A model generated the notes under the pieces. The model was not told the origin of the DNA. It worked only from the letters and a program-made list of their open reading frames with translations, and did not search any database. From AC-32 sp963754265 (GTDB lineage Bacteria > Actinomycetota > Thermoleophilia > Gaiellales > Gaiellaceae), in contig CAVWFB010000001.1 of assembly GCA_963754265.1 (NCBI GenBank), forward strand, positions 248,001-312,000: 64,000 nt of DNA. The letters are read 5' to 3'. Shown in pieces: positions 61,885 to 64,000 of this stretch; positions within the stretch are counted from its first letter, which is position 1; every line of letters begins with the position of its first letter. A program made the position numbers and the translations under genes.

Positions 61885-63558
61885 TCAAGCAGCGCGCCCG
61901 AACCGAGCAGCGATCCGCTCGGCATCGAGAGGCAGCACGGCCAGCTCGGGCGGCGGACGGCGAACGAAGCCGTCCAGGAGCAGCAGGTCCTCGGCCTGGT
62001 CGAGCGTGAGCGAAGCCTCGGAGCGCCCGCCGGCGGAGCGACAGAGGGACAGCCCGGCCTCGATCTCGAGCCGCGCGCCCGCTCCCGGCGGCAGCGAGCG
62101 GACGGAGCACAGTCGGCCGCCGGAGACGAAGAAGGCCTTGTGCCAGTCAGGCTCGAGCGCCGGAGCGACGAGACAGGCCTCGAGGCCGCGGAGCCGCTCC
62201 AGCCGGCGAAGACGCTCGACGACGCCCTCGAGCGCCTCGATCCGATCCCGCAACCGGGCAGCCTCCTCGTAGCGGAGGCTCTCGGCCAGATGCGAGAGCC
62301 GCTCTCGCAGCCGTGGGAGTGGCCCACCCTCGAGCAGGCCGTCGAGCTCGCTCGCCGTGCTCGCAGCGAGGGCGCGGGCCGCGAGGGAAGCCCGCCGTCG
62401 GCTCGTCATCGGCCCTAGCGGGCCCGGCTTCTTGGAGACGACGAAGTCCTCCCCCCGCCGTTGCAGGTAGACGCCCTGCTCCTTCCTGCGACTGCGCGAG
62501 TTCGCCGGGGGCTGGAGCTCGCGGATCAGCCGGAGCTCCTCGAGCGCCGCCTCGAGCTCGGAGCCCAGCACGCGCCATTCGATCCGGTCGAGCGCCAGCA
62601 GTGCCGCCTCGACCGACGGCCGCTGGCGCTCGCTGCGGAAGTACGAGCGCAGACGGACGCGCAGGTCACGGGCGCGGCCGACGTAGAGCACCTGGTCGTG
62701 GCGGTCACGGAAGAAGTAGACGCCGGGCCGAGTGGGCGCACCGCGGGCGAGCGAGCGCCTGTCGTAGACCCGGCGCTTGCGCGGGGCCGCGAGCGCCCGG
62801 AGGTCGGATAGCCGGCTCGCCCCGAGCTCCTGCGCAAGCCCGATCAGGTGAACCAGCACCTCGGCAGTCGCCTCCGCATCGGGCAGGGCGCGGTGGCAGG
62901 GCCTCGTCGCCACGCCGAAGAAGTCGGCGAGCGAGGCGAGACCGACGCGGCGTCGCCGGCCCTCGAGCAGACGACGGGCGAGCGCGGCCGTGCAAAGCGG
63001 CGGCTCCGACAGGCGCCGGCCATGCAGGAGCAGTAGCTGCCGCTCGAGGAAGCGCTGGTCGAAGCGGGCGTTGTGGGCGACCAGGAGGGAATCGCCCGCG
63101 AAGGCGAGGAAGCGGCGGAGGACGCTCGAGGCAGGAGGCGCGCGCCGCAGCTCCTGCTCGCGCAGGCCGGTGAGGCGCGCGACGGGATCCGGGAGCGCGA
63201 TGCCCGGATTGACGAGCGACTGAAAGGAGTCGACGGCCTCGAGCGCCCGGACGCGCACCGCGCCGAACTCGCAGATCCGGTCCTGTGTGGCCGAGAGCCC
63301 GGTCGTCTCGAGGTCGAAGACCACGAGCTCGGCGTCCTCGAGCAGCGGATCCGTGTGTCCTCCGGTCAGGGAGACCGTCGCGCCGGTGCAGAGGAGCCGG
63401 CTGTCTCCCGCGGTGACGTCCTCGAGCAGCGAGCAGGCCAGCCCGTCGGAGATCGAGGACGTGGCGAAGAGCGACCGGGCCGCCTCGACCGCCGTAAGAG
63501 GCCCGCGCTCCTCGAGCGTGTCCACCAGCCGGTCGAGAGCGTCGAGGGCGAGCTGCAC
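61885..63558 (-). CDS. DnaQ-type exonuclease fused to GIY-YIG nuclease (UvrC/Cho-like), SOS-controlled
   Basis: 557 residues. A small N-terminal helical part is followed by a DEDDh exonuclease (~residues 80-250): 'ELVVFDLETTGLSATQDRIC', 'LVAHNARFDQRFLERQL', 'RPCHRALPDAEATAEVLVHL'. Then GIY-YIG ('RPGVYFFRDRHDQVLYVGRA', 'RDLRVRLRSYF') and a UVR-like helix ('RLRERLSHLAESLRYEEAAR'). The UvrC RNase-H-like domain is not evident. The layout resembles the mycobacterial DnaQ-UvrC-like protein. GTG 63558 lies 7 nt after a -10 and 15 nt after an SOS box; an upstream ATG (63579) lies inside the box and is unlikely. The gene follows dinB. Confidence 0.9.
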   Translation of the reverse strand: MQLALDALDRLVDTLEERGPLTAVEAARSLFATSSISDGLACSLLEDVTAGDSRLLCTGATVSLTGGHTDPLLEDAELVVFDLETTGLSATQDRICEFGAVRVRALEAVDSFQSLVNPGIALPDPVARLTGLREQELRRAPPASSVLRRFLAFAGDSLLVAHNARFDQRFLERQLLLLHGRRLSEPPLCTAALARRLLEGRRRRVGLASLADFFGVATRPCHRALPDAEATAEVLVHLIGLAQELGASRLSDLRALAAPRKRRVYDRRSLARGAPTRPGVYFFRDRHDQVLYVGRARDLRVRLRSYFRSERQRPSVEAALLALDRIEWRVLGSELEAALEELRLIRELQPPANSRSRRKEQGVYLQRRGEDFVVSKKPGPLGPMTSRRRASLAARALAASTASELDGLLEGGPLPRLRERLSHLAESLRYEEAARLRDRIEALEGVVERLRRLERLRGLEACLVAPALEPDWHKAFFVSGGRLCSVRSLPPGAGARLEIEAGLSLCRSAGGRSEASLTLDQAEDLLLLDGFVRRPPPELAVLPLDAERIAARFGRAA

Positions 63559-63565
63559 CCAACAG

Positions 63566-63594
63566 ATGAAAGCGAACATATGTTCGTATTTCAA
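63566..63594 (-). promoter_or_regulatory. SOS-regulated promoter with LexA box in the spacer
   Basis: On the minus strand TTGAAA (63594-63589), a 17-bp spacer containing the perfect SOS box CGAACATATGTTCG (63573-63586), TTTCAT (63571-63566), then 7 nt to the GTG at 63558. LexA bound here would block RNA polymerase. The spacing implies a leaderless mRNA. Confidence 0.85.
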
Positions 63595-63604
63595 GCCCGG
63601 GCGG

Positions 63605-64000
63605 TTAATCGGGCAGCAGCGGCATCGCCAGCCCACGGCGACGGCCGAGGAGAACAGCCCGGGTGATCGCCGCCGAGCCGAACCGCAGGCGCACCTCGTC
63701 GAGCGCGGCGTCGAGGGCATCGCTGCTGTGCCGATCGAAGGGAAGCGCGAGCTGGATGGAGCGGCCGTCCTCGAGGTTGCCGACCGCGATTCCGACGAGC
63801 GTGATGCCCCGTTGCTCGATCATCGGCATGGCGGTCGCCAGCAGCCCTCGCGCGGTTGCGAGGATCGCCTGGGTGCTCGCTGTCGGATAGGGCAGCGTGT
63901 GCGAGCGGGTTGCCCGCGAGAAGTCGTCGAAGCGCAGGCGAAGCACGACCGTGCGGCCGACCCGTCCCGCGGTTCGCATCCTCCGAGTGACCCGATCGAC
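63605..64000 (-). CDS. dinB: DNA polymerase IV, C-terminal part (cut by the window edge)
   Basis: 132 codons of the little-finger domain, open through to the window end. 'RVTRRMRTAGRVGRTVVLRL', 'FDDFSRATRSHTLPYPTAST' and 'GITLVGIAVGNLEDGRSIQL' are typical of Y-family polymerases, which copy damaged DNA. The catalytic palm lies beyond the window. Its end is only 46 bp from the start of the SOS-controlled nuclease; the SOS box lies between. Confidence 0.88.
   Translation of the reverse strand, partial: VDRVTRRMRTAGRVGRTVVLRLRFDDFSRATRSHTLPYPTASTQAILATARGLLATAMPMIEQRGITLVGIAVGNLEDGRSIQLALPFDRHSSDALDAALDEVRLRFGSAAITRAVLLGRRRGLAMPLLPD

Overview
This window looks like the chromosome of a very GC-rich actinobacterium. 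The best guess is the Thermoleophilia side (Gaiellales/Solirubrobacterales-like), but that is inference. The signs are an actinobacterial LexA box, a MoaD-MoaE fusion, F420-type enzymes, many GTG starts, exported collagen-like proteins beginning with the 'RRNTIALLALFLALGGT' type of leader, and many apparently leaderless genes with a TAnnnT hexamer 6-9 nt before the start codon. No phage, IS element, CRISPR array or antibiotic-resistance island is visible. The content is mostly ordinary chromosomal genes with some accessory ones.

Layout. 1-5.6 kb: a cut 5'-3' exonuclease, a histone-deacetylase-like hydrolase with no normal start codon, a divergent NarL-type two-component pair, a secreted beta-propeller and a RibD-like reductase. 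5.7-8.7 kb: a VOC protein, RNase P RNA, a secreted AOC-like protein, a broken HD-GYP gene, a zinc ribbon coupled to lexA with its SOS box, and tRNA-Leu(GAG). 8.8-15.1 kb: tldD-tldE, a solute-binding lipoprotein, secG, a REC-only regulator, a frameshifted glycosyltransferase and two small basic ORFs. 15.2-22.2 kb: a methylmalonyl-CoA mutase-type subunit divergent from moaDE, two collagen-like exported proteins around a frameshifted subtilase, a site-2 protease and a LOG-family protein. 22.2-28.9 kb: the selenocysteine locus, selA - methyltransferase - selB, an H-NOX gene running antisense into selB, a flippase-like protein and tRNA-Sec (selC). 29-38.6 kb: an F420-type oxidoreductase pair, epoxide hydrolase, BI-1 protein, frameshifted redoxin, a beta-helix exported protein, and a tightly overlapped DUF72-esterase-amidase run. 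38.6-42.4 kb: rpsF-ssb-rpsR-rplI and dnaB. 42.4-51.4 kb: the purine genes purA, purD-purE, purB-purC-purS-purQ (no purF or purL here). 51.4-57.7 kb: a diguanylate cyclase, GloA, an XRE-cupin regulator and a polyamine-type ABC transporter whose ATPase lies on the opposite strand. 57.7-60.8 kb: a minus-strand run of citrate-synthase-like protein, CoA ligase, GST and a small protein. 60.9-64 kb: a MetE-like protein, an SOS-controlled DnaQ/UvrC-type fusion and the end of dinB.

The parts worth most attention are the methyltransferase wedged with overlapping ends between selA and selB, the two very short divergent gaps in which one palindromic hexamer could act as the -10 in both directions, the citrate-synthase-like protein without its catalytic Asp, the LexA-controlled exonuclease/nuclease fusion with an apparently leaderless SOS promoter, and the unusual number of frameshifted genes (five), which may be real decay or may be assembly error.
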